Shown here: positions 53,475 through 63,065 of the stretch, piece by piece
How positions within the stretch are numbered: position 1 is the stretch's first letter
Layout of the letters: the number at the start of each line of letters is the position of its first letter
Assembly (NCBI GenBank): GCA_965277435.1
Contig: OZ255821.1
Location: 4,154,001 to 4,218,000, forward strand
Reading direction: 5' to 3'
DNA: 64,000 nucleotides
Origin: Bog-105 sp965277435
GTDB taxonomy: Bacteria > Acidobacteriota > Terriglobia > Bryobacterales > Bryobacteraceae
Notes under the pieces: generated by a model
The model's database searches: none
What the model was told of the DNA's origin: nothing
What the model saw: only the letters and a program-made list of their open reading frames with translations
Translations under genes and position numbers: made by a program

Positions 53475-54247
53475 CCTGGGCGTTTTGTCTGCTGCTGTTC
53501 GCCGGGACGGATCACTACCAGCAGGCGAATGACTTGTTTCAAAGGCAGCAATTTGCCGAGGCCGCCGCGCAGCTGGATGACGCCCTGAAGGAGAATCCGC
53601 AGTATGCTCCGGCCTGGACTCTGCGCGGGAAAATCGCCATGGCTTTCAACCGCTTCGACATAGCGCGCTGGGCATTTGTCAAAGCAACCGAGTTGGAACC
53701 GGCATCTCCCTATACCCAGTTCATGCTCGGCTTCTTCTACTACGTGGACAACGATTTTGCACGCGCGGTACCGGCTCTGCAAACGGCGGCTAGGCTCAAT
53801 GCGAACGATGCGCGGCCACTGCTGTATCTGGCTCTGTCCGAAGAGGGCCTGGCTCATCCTGAAGTCGCCGAGGAGCTTTATGGCAGAGCGATCGCTATTG
53901 AGAAGGCGCAAAAGCAACCGAGCGCCGAGACCCACACGGCGTACGGCCGCCTGTTGTTTACATTGGGGCGCTACCAAGAGAGCGCTCGCGAAGTGAACCG
54001 TGTACTGGAACTCGACCCGGGTTCGCGCGATGGCCACTACGAAAAAGGGCGTCTCGCTTTCGAGGACGGCGAGTTCGCGGCCGCCGCTTCGGACGGAGAG
54101 TTGGCGCTGGCGGCAAAAGGGAACGGCACAACCGACCGCCAGATCCACTTTCTGCTGGCGCGCGCCTACGGCAAGTTGGGTGAGAAAGAAAAGGCTGAGC
54201 TTCACCGCAAAGAATTTGAAGCCTCGCCCGCCACACTGCGCAGATGA
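53471..54247 (+). CDS. Tetratricopeptide repeat protein
   Basis: This is a 258-residue protein with a short hydrophobic N-terminus (MTWAFCLLLFAGTD) and about six TPR units, for example ANDLFQRQQFAEAAAQLDDA, YGRLLFTLGRYQESAREVNR and HFLLARAYGKLGEKEKAEL. It should act as a protein-binding scaffold, probably in the periplasm. The start overlaps the CRTAC1 stop and its stop overlaps the cytochrome start, so the three products are made together and may form one complex. Confidence 0.88.
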   Translation: MTWAFCLLLFAGTDHYQQANDLFQRQQFAEAAAQLDDALKENPQYAPAWTLRGKIAMAFNRFDIARWAFVKATELEPASPYTQFMLGFFYYVDNDFARAVPALQTAARLNANDARPLLYLALSEEGLAHPEVAEELYGRAIAIEKAQKQPSAETHTAYGRLLFTLGRYQESAREVNRVLELDPGSRDGHYEKGRLAFEDGEFAAAASDGELALAAKGNGTTDRQIHFLLARAYGKLGEKEKAELHRKEFEASPATLRR

Positions 54248-55710
54248 TAATTCTTCTTTTGCTTGCGCCGGCCGCCCTGTATGTCGGCAATCACGCCTGC
54301 GCTGCTTGCCACTCGGAAATCTTCAAGGCATATAGCCAAACGCCGATGGCCCAGAGTAGCGGTGTGGTCACCGGCGGATTGACGCCGGGATCTTTTGTTC
54401 AGGGCGATTCAAAGACAACCTATCGGATCAATGACGCCGGAGTGGTCACCGTGGTGACGCCCACGCAATCGGTGGAACGCAAGCTCGATTACTTCATCGG
54501 GTCGGGCGCAGCCGGCCGCAGCTTCCTCTACACGCGCAACGGCTTTTTGTTTCAAGCGCCAGTGACGTGGTATGCGCAGCAAGCCCGCTGGGATGCCTCT
54601 CCAGGCTACGAGCAGGACCGGGTTTCCCGTTGGAATCGCCCCATTGCGGCGGATTGTCTGAACTGTCATTCCAGCCAGGTGCGCTCGGCCGCCAAGTTTG
54701 CGAATCGCTATGCCGATCCGCCGTTTGCGCAAGCCGGCATTGGGTGCGAGCGCTGTCACGGGCCGGGATCGCAACATATCAGCGGACACGAAAGCATGGT
54801 GAATCCGGCCAAGCTGGACGCGGCGCGCCGGGATTCGATTTGCGCGCAATGTCACATGTCCGGCGAGGCTCGCGTTGCGCGGGTCGGCATGCGATTTGAA
54901 GAGTACCGTCCCGGCGCCTTGTTATCGGACTATGCGGCCTATTTCGTCTTCCAGGGTGCGCCGTCCTTGAAGGCAACCAGTTACGTGGAGAAACTGGCTG
55001 CCAGCCGTTGCAAGGCCGTTTCCGGAGATCGGCTGTGGTGTGGAACCTGCCACGATCCCCACCGCACCCCGGCCGCCGGCGAGCGAGTGGCCTGGTATCG
55101 CGAGCGCTGTTTGGGATGTCATCAGCCAGCACAATGCCAGCGTGGCAGCGACTGCGTCGCGTGCCATATGCCGCGCGGACGCGTCGTGGGCGTAGGTCAC
55201 GGAGTGTTGACCGATCACAGCATTCCACGCCGGGCATCGTCTCCGGAATCCGAGCCGCGCGACGTCTGGAAACTCCAGCCGTTTTCAAAGGCGGATGCCG
55301 AACCGCGCGAATTGGGCTTGGCGTACGCGGAAATTTCAGCGCGCACCGGAGATGCGCGGCAGATACGAGAGGCCATCCGCCTATTATCCGGCGCGCGTCA
55401 CGATGCCGACGCCGAACTCCGACTGGCCGATCTTTACCAGCGCTCGGGCGATGCGCAGCAAGCAGTCTCGCTGTACCGCTCCGTTTTGAATAAGCAGCCC
55501 GGGTCGCTGGTTGCTCTGGTCAATCTTGGAAATGCTTATGCCACGGCAAACCGGATGGAGGACGCAATCAAGCTATGGCACGAAGCTTTGCGGCGGCAAC
55601 CCTGCCAAACCGAGGCAGCACAGAATTTGCGTACGGTGTATCAAGCAAGGAAGCAAACCGACCAGCAACTTGAATTGGCGCGGGACCAGGCGGGTTGCGT
55701 GATTGAGTAA
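54244..55710 (+). CDS. Seven-haem cytochrome c with C-terminal TPR
   Basis: This is a 488-residue exported protein with a signal peptide (MIILLLLAPAALYVG). Seven CxxCH haem sites are visible: CAACH, CLNCH, CERCH, CAQCH, CGTCH, CLGCH and CVACH. Several match the cytochrome c554-like pattern (GCERCHGPGSQH, WCGTCHDPH, CVACHMPRG). The last 150 residues are TPR repeats (LADLYQRSGDAQQAVSLYRS, LGNAYATANRMEDAIKLWHE). It likely carries electrons in the periplasm; the partner is unknown. Fusion of multihaem and TPR domains is common next to CRTAC1 proteins. Confidence 0.9.
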   Translation: MIILLLLAPAALYVGNHACAACHSEIFKAYSQTPMAQSSGVVTGGLTPGSFVQGDSKTTYRINDAGVVTVVTPTQSVERKLDYFIGSGAAGRSFLYTRNGFLFQAPVTWYAQQARWDASPGYEQDRVSRWNRPIAADCLNCHSSQVRSAAKFANRYADPPFAQAGIGCERCHGPGSQHISGHESMVNPAKLDAARRDSICAQCHMSGEARVARVGMRFEEYRPGALLSDYAAYFVFQGAPSLKATSYVEKLAASRCKAVSGDRLWCGTCHDPHRTPAAGERVAWYRERCLGCHQPAQCQRGSDCVACHMPRGRVVGVGHGVLTDHSIPRRASSPESEPRDVWKLQPFSKADAEPRELGLAYAEISARTGDARQIREAIRLLSGARHDADAELRLADLYQRSGDAQQAVSLYRSVLNKQPGSLVALVNLGNAYATANRMEDAIKLWHEALRRQPCQTEAAQNLRTVYQARKQTDQQLELARDQAGCVIE

Positions 55711-55747
55711 CACGGAGTCAGCGTTGGAAGGATTTGGTAAGTCGCTC

Positions 55748-56245
55748 ATGTCTCATAAGGAGACCCGCTGCTCATTATCAGGCTCCAGGCTTGTGTACAT
55801 GATCTCGCTGTGCACATTCCTTGCCCCTCTAGGACAGGGCGCCCTCATACCCTCGCCAGCTGGTGCTACGACCGCGAGGCATGACGGGCGGTTCGTTGTC
55901 GATGTTGTCGGCGTAGTTGGCCGGTCCGATATTGTGCTTGGCCAGCCGAACCTCCTCGCGAGCCAGGCAATGCCGCTTGGAGATGGGCAGCTGGGCGTCG
56001 CCGTGTGGTCTGCTAACGGGATGACAGCGCAGTTGAACAGAGTAGACACACTGCCGCGCCGGCTGTCCCAGGGGCGAGTTATTATTCCAGTTTGGCGAAG
56101 CTGACAGAAGCAAGGGACTATCAAGGACGGCTTGATCTATACAACGGAGAGTTCGTGGAGCGGGGCGGCGGGATGACGGCGACGGCTTATGTGCAGCCTG
56201 AGTCTGACATGCTGACTATTGCCGTCACGGGCGCGGACCCCAACT
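55748..56245 (+). pseudogene. GH95-like/DUF5703 glycosidase, N-terminal fragment
   Basis: The first frame gives DIVLGQPNLLASQAMPLGDG, QLGVAVWSANGMTAQLNRVD and LPRRLSQGRVIIP, then stops at 56104. Homology continues in the next frame from 56092 (LAKLTEARDYQGRLDLYNGE, GGGMTATAYVQPESDMLTIA) up to VTGADPN, after which it is lost. One missing G near 56085 explains the shift. Only about 160 residues of a large glycosidase remain. MPLGDGQLG is typical of GH95/GH65-like N-terminal domains. It follows the cytochrome operon after 37 bases. Confidence 0.65.
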
Positions 56246-56502
56246 GTGCAACGATACTCGTCGGTTACGCAAGCGTTTCAACTAACGAACAGACACGCCA
56301 GCCCAGGCCTCCGCTCTGCGAGGCAGCCACCAGAAGCGCCGGAATCGTCCTAAGGTGCAGCCGGTCACAAACTTAGTAAATATTTCCTACACTGATTCCA
56401 AAAGCCTTATTCCTCCCAACCGCCGAAATCCTTTGTAATGCTCCGTAGCGTCCTGCTACCCTTCAATCGCCCGATCTGTCGCCTACGAGGAGAAACTCAC
56501 AC

Positions 56503-57300
56503 ATGACTGCCCGCTCCATTCGCCGCGCCCAGGAACGCAAAGCCAAAAAGCTCGCCCGCAAAGCGAACATCGAAGAAATTCGCGAACTCGCTGTCGTTGC
56601 CACAGCCCCCGAGCGCTCTGTCGCTGCCGCGGAACCTACCGAAATCTCGCCGGCCCGTCTCGCCGCCAACCGTGCCAATGCCACTCTCTCGACTGGCCCC
56701 CGTACAGAGGAAGGCAAAGCTCAATCCTCCACCAACGCTCTCAAAACCGCTCTCACCGGCCGCACCGTCCTGCTTCCCTCCGACGACGTTGCTGCCTATG
56801 AGCAGTTCGTCGATCGCTTCGTCCGCGAGTTCCAGCCCGTCGGTGACCGCGAATGCGAGCTTGTTCAATCCATCGCCGACACCAACTGGCGTCTCCGCCG
56901 CATCCCCACTCTCGAATTCGCCATCTATGCTCGCGGCCGCACCCAGTTCGCCGAGAAATTCGCCATGGAACCCGCCGACGCCCAGGCCAGCCTGATCGAC
57001 CTCGAAACGTTCCTCTTCTACGAAAAACAGCTCCGCAATCTGCTACTCCAGGAAAGCCGCTTACGCCGTCAGCGCGACAAAGATCTCGCCGAACTTCGCG
57101 CTGTCCAGCAAGACCGCGGCAAACAGGAATCGGAACAACTCGCCGCAGCCGCCACCCTCTATCAAGTCGCTAAAAGTCGCCACCGGCCTTTCAACCCCGC
57201 TGACCATGGCTTCGAATTTTCAATCGACGACGTAGAGTCCTACATCGAAGGCGCACGCACCGCCCAGGCCATGCGCGAACGAACGCGAGCCGCCGCCTGA
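56503..57300 (+). CDS. Conserved hypothetical protein (basic, helical)
   Basis: This 265-residue soluble protein has a basic N-terminus (ARSIRRAQERKAKKLARKAN) and the block LAANRANATLSTGPRTEEGK followed by SSTNALKTALTGRTVLLPSD. I recognise this block from families common and often multi-copy in acidobacteria, but no function is known to me. Then come FVREFQPVGDRECELVQSIA and DTNWRLRRIPTLEFAIYARG and a long charged helix. It stands alone, with a ribosome site (GAGGAG) upstream of the ATG. It is convergent with comEC across a REP-like repeat. Confidence 0.8.
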   Translation: MTARSIRRAQERKAKKLARKANIEEIRELAVVATAPERSVAAAEPTEISPARLAANRANATLSTGPRTEEGKAQSSTNALKTALTGRTVLLPSDDVAAYEQFVDRFVREFQPVGDRECELVQSIADTNWRLRRIPTLEFAIYARGRTQFAEKFAMEPADAQASLIDLETFLFYEKQLRNLLLQESRLRRQRDKDLAELRAVQQDRGKQESEQLAAAATLYQVAKSRHRPFNPADHGFEFSIDDVESYIEGARTAQAMRERTRAAA

Positions 57301-57309
57301 CACTTGCTC

Positions 57310-57402
57310 CGTAGGGTAGGCTTCAGCCTGCCATTACAGAAACGGTGATCTACCCGGGCGTGACTGCGACCGTCTCAAAACGACATTCCGCTTCAGCCTG
57401 CC
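57310..57402. repeat. REP-like repeat, copy 3 (long form)
   Basis: CGTAGGGTAGG, CTTCAGCCTGCC, then GGTGATCTACCCGGGCG, CGACCGTCTCAAAA, and a closing CTTCAGCCTGCC. It matches copy 2 at 44398 in block order and lies between two convergent genes. Confidence 0.65.
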
Positions 57403-57407
57403 CACTC

Positions 57408-59912
57408 TCAGTGGAAGGGCGTCAAGTCCACACGATCGCCGTCGGTGGAGAAGGTGATGAGCCCGCGCTGGTCGGTGCGGAAGACCGTGACATGGTGAGC
57501 GTCAAGGCGAGCAAGGACGGTCGGATGCGGATGATGAAACTGATTTTTATAGCCGTCCGAGATCAGCGCGAACTGAGGATTGAGAGCGCTCAGAAACTCT
57601 TCGGACGAGGAGGTTTTGCTGCCGTGATGGCCGACTTTCAGCAGGGTGACCGGCTGTAGAAGACCGCTTTCGAGCATATCGGCTTCTTCGAGGCGCTCGG
57701 CGTCGCCGGTCAAGAGGACGCTGCGTTTGCCGTAGGTGATTTCGAAGACCAGCGAGTCGTTGTTGTTGGCGGCGTCCCCTGGCTGGTAATCGGGCGAGGG
57801 CGCCAGGATGCGAACTTGCGTGCCGCCGATCTGCATAGCGGGATTGCGCCGCGTGAGGGGCAGGATTTGGACGTGATCGGCTTGGGCGTGCTGCTCGACG
57901 AGCTGCCATTCGTGCGTTGCCGGTTCAGCGCCGATCCAGAGTTGTTTAGGGCGGAAATCGTCGAGGATTGACGGCAGCCCACCCATATGATCGGAGTGGC
58001 CGTGAGTGAGGACGGCGTAGTCGAGATGGCGTATGCGGCGGCTCCAGAGATACGGTGCGACGACATCTTCGCCCATATCGATTTGCGGTTTGTGGAGCAT
58101 GCGCTCTGCTCCGGGGAAACCGCCGGCGTCGACCAGCATGGTCTGGCCGTTGGGAAAAGCGATGAATAGGCTGTCACCCTGGCTGACATCGATGGCGGAA
58201 ACTTCCAGGCGACCGGGTTGCAGCTCAGGCTTCCAGGGTTGATAGAAGACGACGAAGAACAGGGCCAGTGCGCAGGCGAGTGCCGGCGCAATGAAGGCGT
58301 GATGACGGCGGATCACATAAGCCAGCACGATGAGCGAGACGGCGAAAGCGACGGCGATCGAGACGGGGACGGCGCCTTGCCGCCAGTTGGGTTCGAAGCC
58401 CGCGTGCCAGGTGGCGATCCACTCGGCCAGGTTCAGCAGGAAGCGAGTCACAACCGCGAGCGGATGAAGGCCGGTGACGATACACGCAAAGCCCAGAGGC
58501 ACGATGAGCGACAGCAAAGGAACGATGACGATGTTGGCGGAGAGACCGGTGATGGAGAGGCGATGGAAATAGAGGATCATCGGGAGCGCCAGGCCGAATT
58601 GGACACAAGCAGAGACGGCCACGGCTTCGGCAACGAAAGCGGCTAACAACGTAAGACGTTCGATGACCCGTTGGGAAAACTTTTGCGACAGGCCGGTGCA
58701 GGAGTGCAGAGTGAGCGCCAGGAGGCGCAGTTCGACGCGCCATTGCGCGGCGCGTGTGGAGACTTGCGGATCGTAGCGGAGCTGATCGAAGCGGCGGACC
58801 GATTCGCGCAGAGGTTCGGTCCAGCGGTCCATGAGGGGAATGGCGAAGGCGGCGATGGCGGCGGCGGATAAGAACGACAGCTGGAAGCTCGGGTCGAAGA
58901 GTTGGTCTGGGGAGAAGACGAGATAGATGATGGCAACTGCGGCGAGCAGATTCAGGATCCGGGTTTTGCGAAAGAAGTAGCTGGCGGCGAGGAACAGAGT
59001 GAACCCTCCGGCGGCGCGCACGACGGGCGAACTGAAGCCGGAGATGAAGGCGTAGAGCCAGCAGGCGATGGTGGCGAAGCCGAGCGCGGGGAGTTTGCGG
59101 ACGCGCAGCAGTTTGAGCAGGAGAAGCAAAGTAAATGCGAGGACGGAGACGTGCTGGCCGGAGATGACGAGGGCATGATAGGTGCCGGTGACGCGGAAGT
59201 CGTTGGTCCAGCGACGATCGACGCCGGAGGTTTCGCCGAGCAGAGTGGCCTGCAGGAGCGCGACCGTGTGGGGATCGTCAGGATATAGGGCGCGGATGCG
59301 TTCGAGAGCCCAGGTACGGACCGAGTAAAGGGCGGCGACCGCGCGGGAACCGCAGGAGCCGGGGAGAACTCGGATGTCAGCAGGGCTCGCGACCGACCCG
59401 GACCAGTAGATGCCTTGGGCGGCGAGGTAGGCCTGGTAGTCGAAAGAATGCGGATTTTGAAAGTTGCGGGGCGTGCGAACTTTAGCGGCGACTTCGACCT
59501 GCTGGCCGTAAGAGAGCGGTAGTTCGGCTAGGCCGGGCTTGAGGTTGACGGAGAGGCGGACGGCGGCTTTGCGGGTGAGATTCAGCGTGAACTGTTCGCG
59601 ATAGGGCGAGAAGACAGGTGGGTTGGTGACGCAGCCTGACAGCAGGGCGGTCTCGCCGTCTTCGACATCGAGTTTAGGAGTGCGGCCGGGTCGATGAAAG
59701 GCTTCGGTGGCGAGTCCGAGAATCAAAAAACAGGAGCAGATAGCGGCTAATTTCAGGCGGCTGTCGACGTGGCGCAGCAGGGCGATGGCGAGGAATGCGA
59801 CTGCGACGGCGGCGGGCAGCGCCAGAGCTTGCAGAGGAATCGGAAGGAGGTGTGCGAAGAGGACTCCAGCGGCAAGGGAGGTGGAGGGTAGCAGGAGCGG
59901 CTCTCTTCGCAC
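57408..59912 (-). CDS. comEC: ComEC/Rec2 DNA internalisation channel
   Basis: This is an 834-residue membrane protein. The N-terminal part has two or three helices and a DUF4131 domain with an OB-like fold (LLSGCVTNPPVFSPYREQFT, RTPRNFQNPHSFDYQAYLAA). The competence domain has YHALVISGQHVSVLAFTLL and FISGFSSPVVRAAGGFTLFL. The C-terminal metallo-beta-lactamase-like domain has VSQGDSLFIAFPNGQTMLVD, VLTHGHSDHMGGLPSI and KVGHHGSKTSSSEEFL. ComEC transports single-stranded DNA across the inner membrane during natural transformation. It starts at GTG 59912. It is complete by length and motifs. Confidence 0.93.
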   Translation of the reverse strand: MRREPLLLPSTSLAAGVLFAHLLPIPLQALALPAAVAVAFLAIALLRHVDSRLKLAAICSCFLILGLATEAFHRPGRTPKLDVEDGETALLSGCVTNPPVFSPYREQFTLNLTRKAAVRLSVNLKPGLAELPLSYGQQVEVAAKVRTPRNFQNPHSFDYQAYLAAQGIYWSGSVASPADIRVLPGSCGSRAVAALYSVRTWALERIRALYPDDPHTVALLQATLLGETSGVDRRWTNDFRVTGTYHALVISGQHVSVLAFTLLLLLKLLRVRKLPALGFATIACWLYAFISGFSSPVVRAAGGFTLFLAASYFFRKTRILNLLAAVAIIYLVFSPDQLFDPSFQLSFLSAAAIAAFAIPLMDRWTEPLRESVRRFDQLRYDPQVSTRAAQWRVELRLLALTLHSCTGLSQKFSQRVIERLTLLAAFVAEAVAVSACVQFGLALPMILYFHRLSITGLSANIVIVPLLSLIVPLGFACIVTGLHPLAVVTRFLLNLAEWIATWHAGFEPNWRQGAVPVSIAVAFAVSLIVLAYVIRRHHAFIAPALACALALFFVVFYQPWKPELQPGRLEVSAIDVSQGDSLFIAFPNGQTMLVDAGGFPGAERMLHKPQIDMGEDVVAPYLWSRRIRHLDYAVLTHGHSDHMGGLPSILDDFRPKQLWIGAEPATHEWQLVEQHAQADHVQILPLTRRNPAMQIGGTQVRILAPSPDYQPGDAANNNDSLVFEITYGKRSVLLTGDAERLEEADMLESGLLQPVTLLKVGHHGSKTSSSEEFLSALNPQFALISDGYKNQFHHPHPTVLARLDAHHVTVFRTDQRGLITFSTDGDRVDLTPFH

Positions 59913-60030
59913 AGAGAGGTAGTGGTGAAAAGCGCGGGTATCTCGCGTTTTATTTGGCTACTGTCCGTAGGGTCGCTAACATTGCAAAATTATCTATTGC
60001 TTCCCCATATAAGAGGTGCAAGTATAAGGT

Positions 60031-60375
60031 GTGGGCGATAAAGCGGATGTTTGGCAGGGCACTTTGGCCTTGATGGTGTTGAAGACGATTGAGGCGCTGG
60101 GGCCGCTGCACGGCTATGGAATTGCGCGGCGCATCGAGCAGACGAGCGGCGATGTTCTGTCGCTGAACTATGGAACGCTCTATCCGGCGCTGCTGAAGTT
60201 GGAGCAGGAGGGTTCGATTGCGGCGGAATGGGGCGTCTCGGAAAATAACCGGCGAGCGAAATTTTATAAGTTGACGCGGGCGGGGCGGAAGGAAATTGAG
60301 AAAGCGACGCGCGAGTGGGAACAGACGACATCGATTGTGGCGCGATTTCTGACCCCGGCAAAGGATCAGGCATGA
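60031..60375 (+). CDS. PadR family transcriptional regulator
   Basis: This is a 114-residue regulator with a PadR winged helix: VWQGTLALMVLKTIEALGPL, HGYGIARRIEQTSGDVLSLN, YGTLYPALLKLEQEGSIAAE and WGVSENNRRAKFYKLTRAGR. The GTG at 60031 is the likely start. It overlaps by ATGA the permease gene, the standard acidobacterial arrangement in which PadR controls the permease beside it. Confidence 0.92.
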   Translation: MGDKADVWQGTLALMVLKTIEALGPLHGYGIARRIEQTSGDVLSLNYGTLYPALLKLEQEGSIAAEWGVSENNRRAKFYKLTRAGRKEIEKATREWEQTTSIVARFLTPAKDQA

Positions 60376-63023
60376 AACGGCTGCGGGTGTGGGGCTGGCG
60401 ATTTTCCGGACTGTTTCTAAAGCGGCGGCGCGAGCGGGAACTGGCCGATGAAATCGATGGGCATCTCGCTATGCATATCGACGATGGAATGCGGGCGGGG
60501 TTGACGCAGAAAGAGGCGCGGCGGGCCGCGATTTTGAAACTGGGCGGTAGCGTCGAACCGGCGAAAGAGGCCTATCGCGACGGCGGCACGATTCCACTGG
60601 TCGAGAGCTTGGTGCGGGACGCGCGCTTTGCGTTGCGCCAATTGCGGAAGAGTCCGGGATTTACGGTGACGGCGATTTTGATGCTGGCTCTGGGATTGTG
60701 CGCCAGCGTGACGTTATTTGCATTCGTGGATGCAGCGCTGATCAAGCCGTTGCCGTATGCGGATCCTGCGCGGCTGGCGGCTGTCGGGGAAAGGAGCAGC
60801 GGATTTCCACGGGGCGATCTTTCTTACCTTGATTACCTCGACTGGAAAAAGAGGAACAAGGTATTCCGATCGCTGGATGTCTACAGCGCGGAGAGTTATC
60901 TGGTGGGCGCGAATGCGGGGACAGAGCCGGTGCAAGCGGTAGTGGTGAGTGACGGATTTTTTCGCACGCTGGGCGTCAGGCCCATGCTGGGACGCGACTT
61001 TTATGCGGGCGAGGATCTCCCGGGAGTGGCGAAGACGGCGATTTTGAGTTATGCGGGCTGGCAGAAGCGATTCGGCGGAGCACGGGATGTGATTGGGCGG
61101 ACGGTCCGGTTGAGCGGGGTTCCCCACGTGATTGTGGGAGTGCTGCCGGTGAGTTTTCAATTTGCACCGCGAGGGAACGCGGAGATCTGGACAACATTGG
61201 ATGCTGAAATCCCATGCACGGTCCGACGAAACTGCCATAACGTCGACGGAATCGGGCGACTGAGGAATGGGGTCTCGGTCGAGGCAGCCCTGGCCAACAT
61301 GACGTCGATAGCCAAGCAACTGGAGAAGCAGTATCCGAGTTCGAATCGGGGTCAGGGGGCGAGCGTGCTGCCTTTGACCGAGGTGTTTGTGGGAGAGGTT
61401 CGGCCTATACTGCTGGCGCTGCTAGGCGGGGGATTATTGCTGCTGTTAGTTGCTTCGGTGAATGTGGCGAGTTTGTTATTGGCTCGCTCGGAAGGACGTC
61501 GGCGTGAGATCGCGGTACGTAACTCGCTAGGCGCGTCGTCGTGGCGATTGATGACGCAGTTTACGACGGAGGCAGCGGTGCTCATGGCGGGGGCGAGCTT
61601 GTTTGGTTTGATGGCGGCTGAGTGGGCGGTCAAGATCTTTGTGAGATTGATTCCGGCGGACATGATGGGGGGCATGCCCTATTTGCAGGGGTTGGGATTG
61701 AACAGGCATGCTTGTGCGTTTGCGGGTTTGGTGGCCTTGCTGGCGACGCTTTTGTTCGCGGGCATTCCGAGCTTGTATTTGGGATTTTCTAGAATGCGGG
61801 ACGGGCTTACGGAAGGGAGCCGGGGGTCAGCGGGGCGAGCGTGGCGGCGGATGGGTGCAAATCTGGTGATGCTGGAGCTGGCGGTTGCGATGGTGCTGCT
61901 GGTGGGCGCGGCCCTGCTGGGGCAGAGTCTCAATCGGCTGCTGCATGTGGAGCTTGGGTTTGCGCCGGATCATCTGGCGACGATGGAAGTGCTGGCGCCT
62001 CATTCAGGGTACGCAAAGGATGAGCAGCAAGCGGCGCTGGGGCGGCGGATCGTTGAGCGTACGGCGAAATTGCCGGGCGTGGAATCAGTTGCGATCACGA
62101 GCCTCCTGCCAGTGCGCTTCAACGGCAATACAGATTGGATCCGGTTCGTAGGGCGGCCATACCATGGCGAGCACAACGAAGTGAATGAAAGAGACGTGAG
62201 CGCCGAATACTTTAGGACGATACGCGCGCAGTTGCTGCGGGGGCGCTTTTTTGGCGATGCCGAGGATGGATCCAAGCCGCGGGTGGCGGTTATCAACGAG
62301 GCATTGGCTAAGAAGTATTTTCCGGGCGAGGATGCCATAGGTAAGCGGTTCGGCAATGGGGACTTGTCGCCTAATTCGATGCGGGAGATCATCGGTATTG
62401 TGAGCGACATTCACGACGGGGCGCTCGATTCGGAGGTCTGGCCGGCTGAGTATCTGCCTTTTAATCAGATTCCCGATACTTACTTTTCGGTGGTGGTTCG
62501 GACCGCGCAATCCCCGCATTCCGTATTGCCGGCGATGGGGGCGGCGGTTCGGCGGATCGACCCGGATGTGGGTACAGCCGATGAAGCAACCATGACAAGC
62601 AGAATCAACGCCTCTCCGTCGGCGTATTTACATCGCGCGTCGGCCTGGCTGGTGAGCGGATTCGCGGGACTGGCGCTATTGCTAGGCGTGGTGGGATTGT
62701 ACGGAGTGGTGGCTTATTCAGTCAGTCAAAGGACGCGCGAGATCGGCATTCGCATGGCACTCGGCGCTGAACGTGCGGGCGTGTACCGGTTGATCTTGGG
62801 CGAAGCGGGACGATTGACGCTGGGCGGTTTAGCAGGCGGCCTGGTGTGTTCGCTCGCGGCGGCTACACTCGTGCGAAAGCTGCTGTTTGGAGTGAGTTCC
62901 TGGGATGTACCGACTCTGATCATCGTGGCCTTGCTACTGGGATTGGCGGCGCTGTTGGCCAGTTTCATTCCGGCTAGGCGAGCGGCGCTGGTGAACCCAG
63001 TGGAAGCTTTGCGGGCAGAGTAA
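60372..63023 (+). CDS. MacB/FtsX-type ABC permease (acidobacterial duplicated permease)
   Basis: This 883-residue permease has an N-terminal cytoplasmic cap (RRRERELADEIDGHLAMHID, AGLTQKEARRAAILKLGG), then two MacB-type units, each with a periplasmic core domain and FtsX helices. The first unit starts DARFALRQLRKSPGFTVTAI and has LLLLVASVNVASLLLARSEG, with the coupling region RRREIAVRNSLGASSWRLMT. The second ends with VVAYSVSQRTREIGIRMALG and ARRAALVNPVEALRAE. No ATPase gene lies beside it, as is usual for this orphan type. Cargo and role are unknown. The ATG at 60372 overlaps the padR stop. Confidence 0.92.
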   Translation: MKRLRVWGWRFSGLFLKRRRERELADEIDGHLAMHIDDGMRAGLTQKEARRAAILKLGGSVEPAKEAYRDGGTIPLVESLVRDARFALRQLRKSPGFTVTAILMLALGLCASVTLFAFVDAALIKPLPYADPARLAAVGERSSGFPRGDLSYLDYLDWKKRNKVFRSLDVYSAESYLVGANAGTEPVQAVVVSDGFFRTLGVRPMLGRDFYAGEDLPGVAKTAILSYAGWQKRFGGARDVIGRTVRLSGVPHVIVGVLPVSFQFAPRGNAEIWTTLDAEIPCTVRRNCHNVDGIGRLRNGVSVEAALANMTSIAKQLEKQYPSSNRGQGASVLPLTEVFVGEVRPILLALLGGGLLLLLVASVNVASLLLARSEGRRREIAVRNSLGASSWRLMTQFTTEAAVLMAGASLFGLMAAEWAVKIFVRLIPADMMGGMPYLQGLGLNRHACAFAGLVALLATLLFAGIPSLYLGFSRMRDGLTEGSRGSAGRAWRRMGANLVMLELAVAMVLLVGAALLGQSLNRLLHVELGFAPDHLATMEVLAPHSGYAKDEQQAALGRRIVERTAKLPGVESVAITSLLPVRFNGNTDWIRFVGRPYHGEHNEVNERDVSAEYFRTIRAQLLRGRFFGDAEDGSKPRVAVINEALAKKYFPGEDAIGKRFGNGDLSPNSMREIIGIVSDIHDGALDSEVWPAEYLPFNQIPDTYFSVVVRTAQSPHSVLPAMGAAVRRIDPDVGTADEATMTSRINASPSAYLHRASAWLVSGFAGLALLLGVVGLYGVVAYSVSQRTREIGIRMALGAERAGVYRLILGEAGRLTLGGLAGGLVCSLAAATLVRKLLFGVSSWDVPTLIIVALLLGLAALLASFIPARRAALVNPVEALRAE

Positions 63024-63065
63024 GACGATTGAGCGATACTAGCAGTAAGTTGAAGGAGATGAAAG

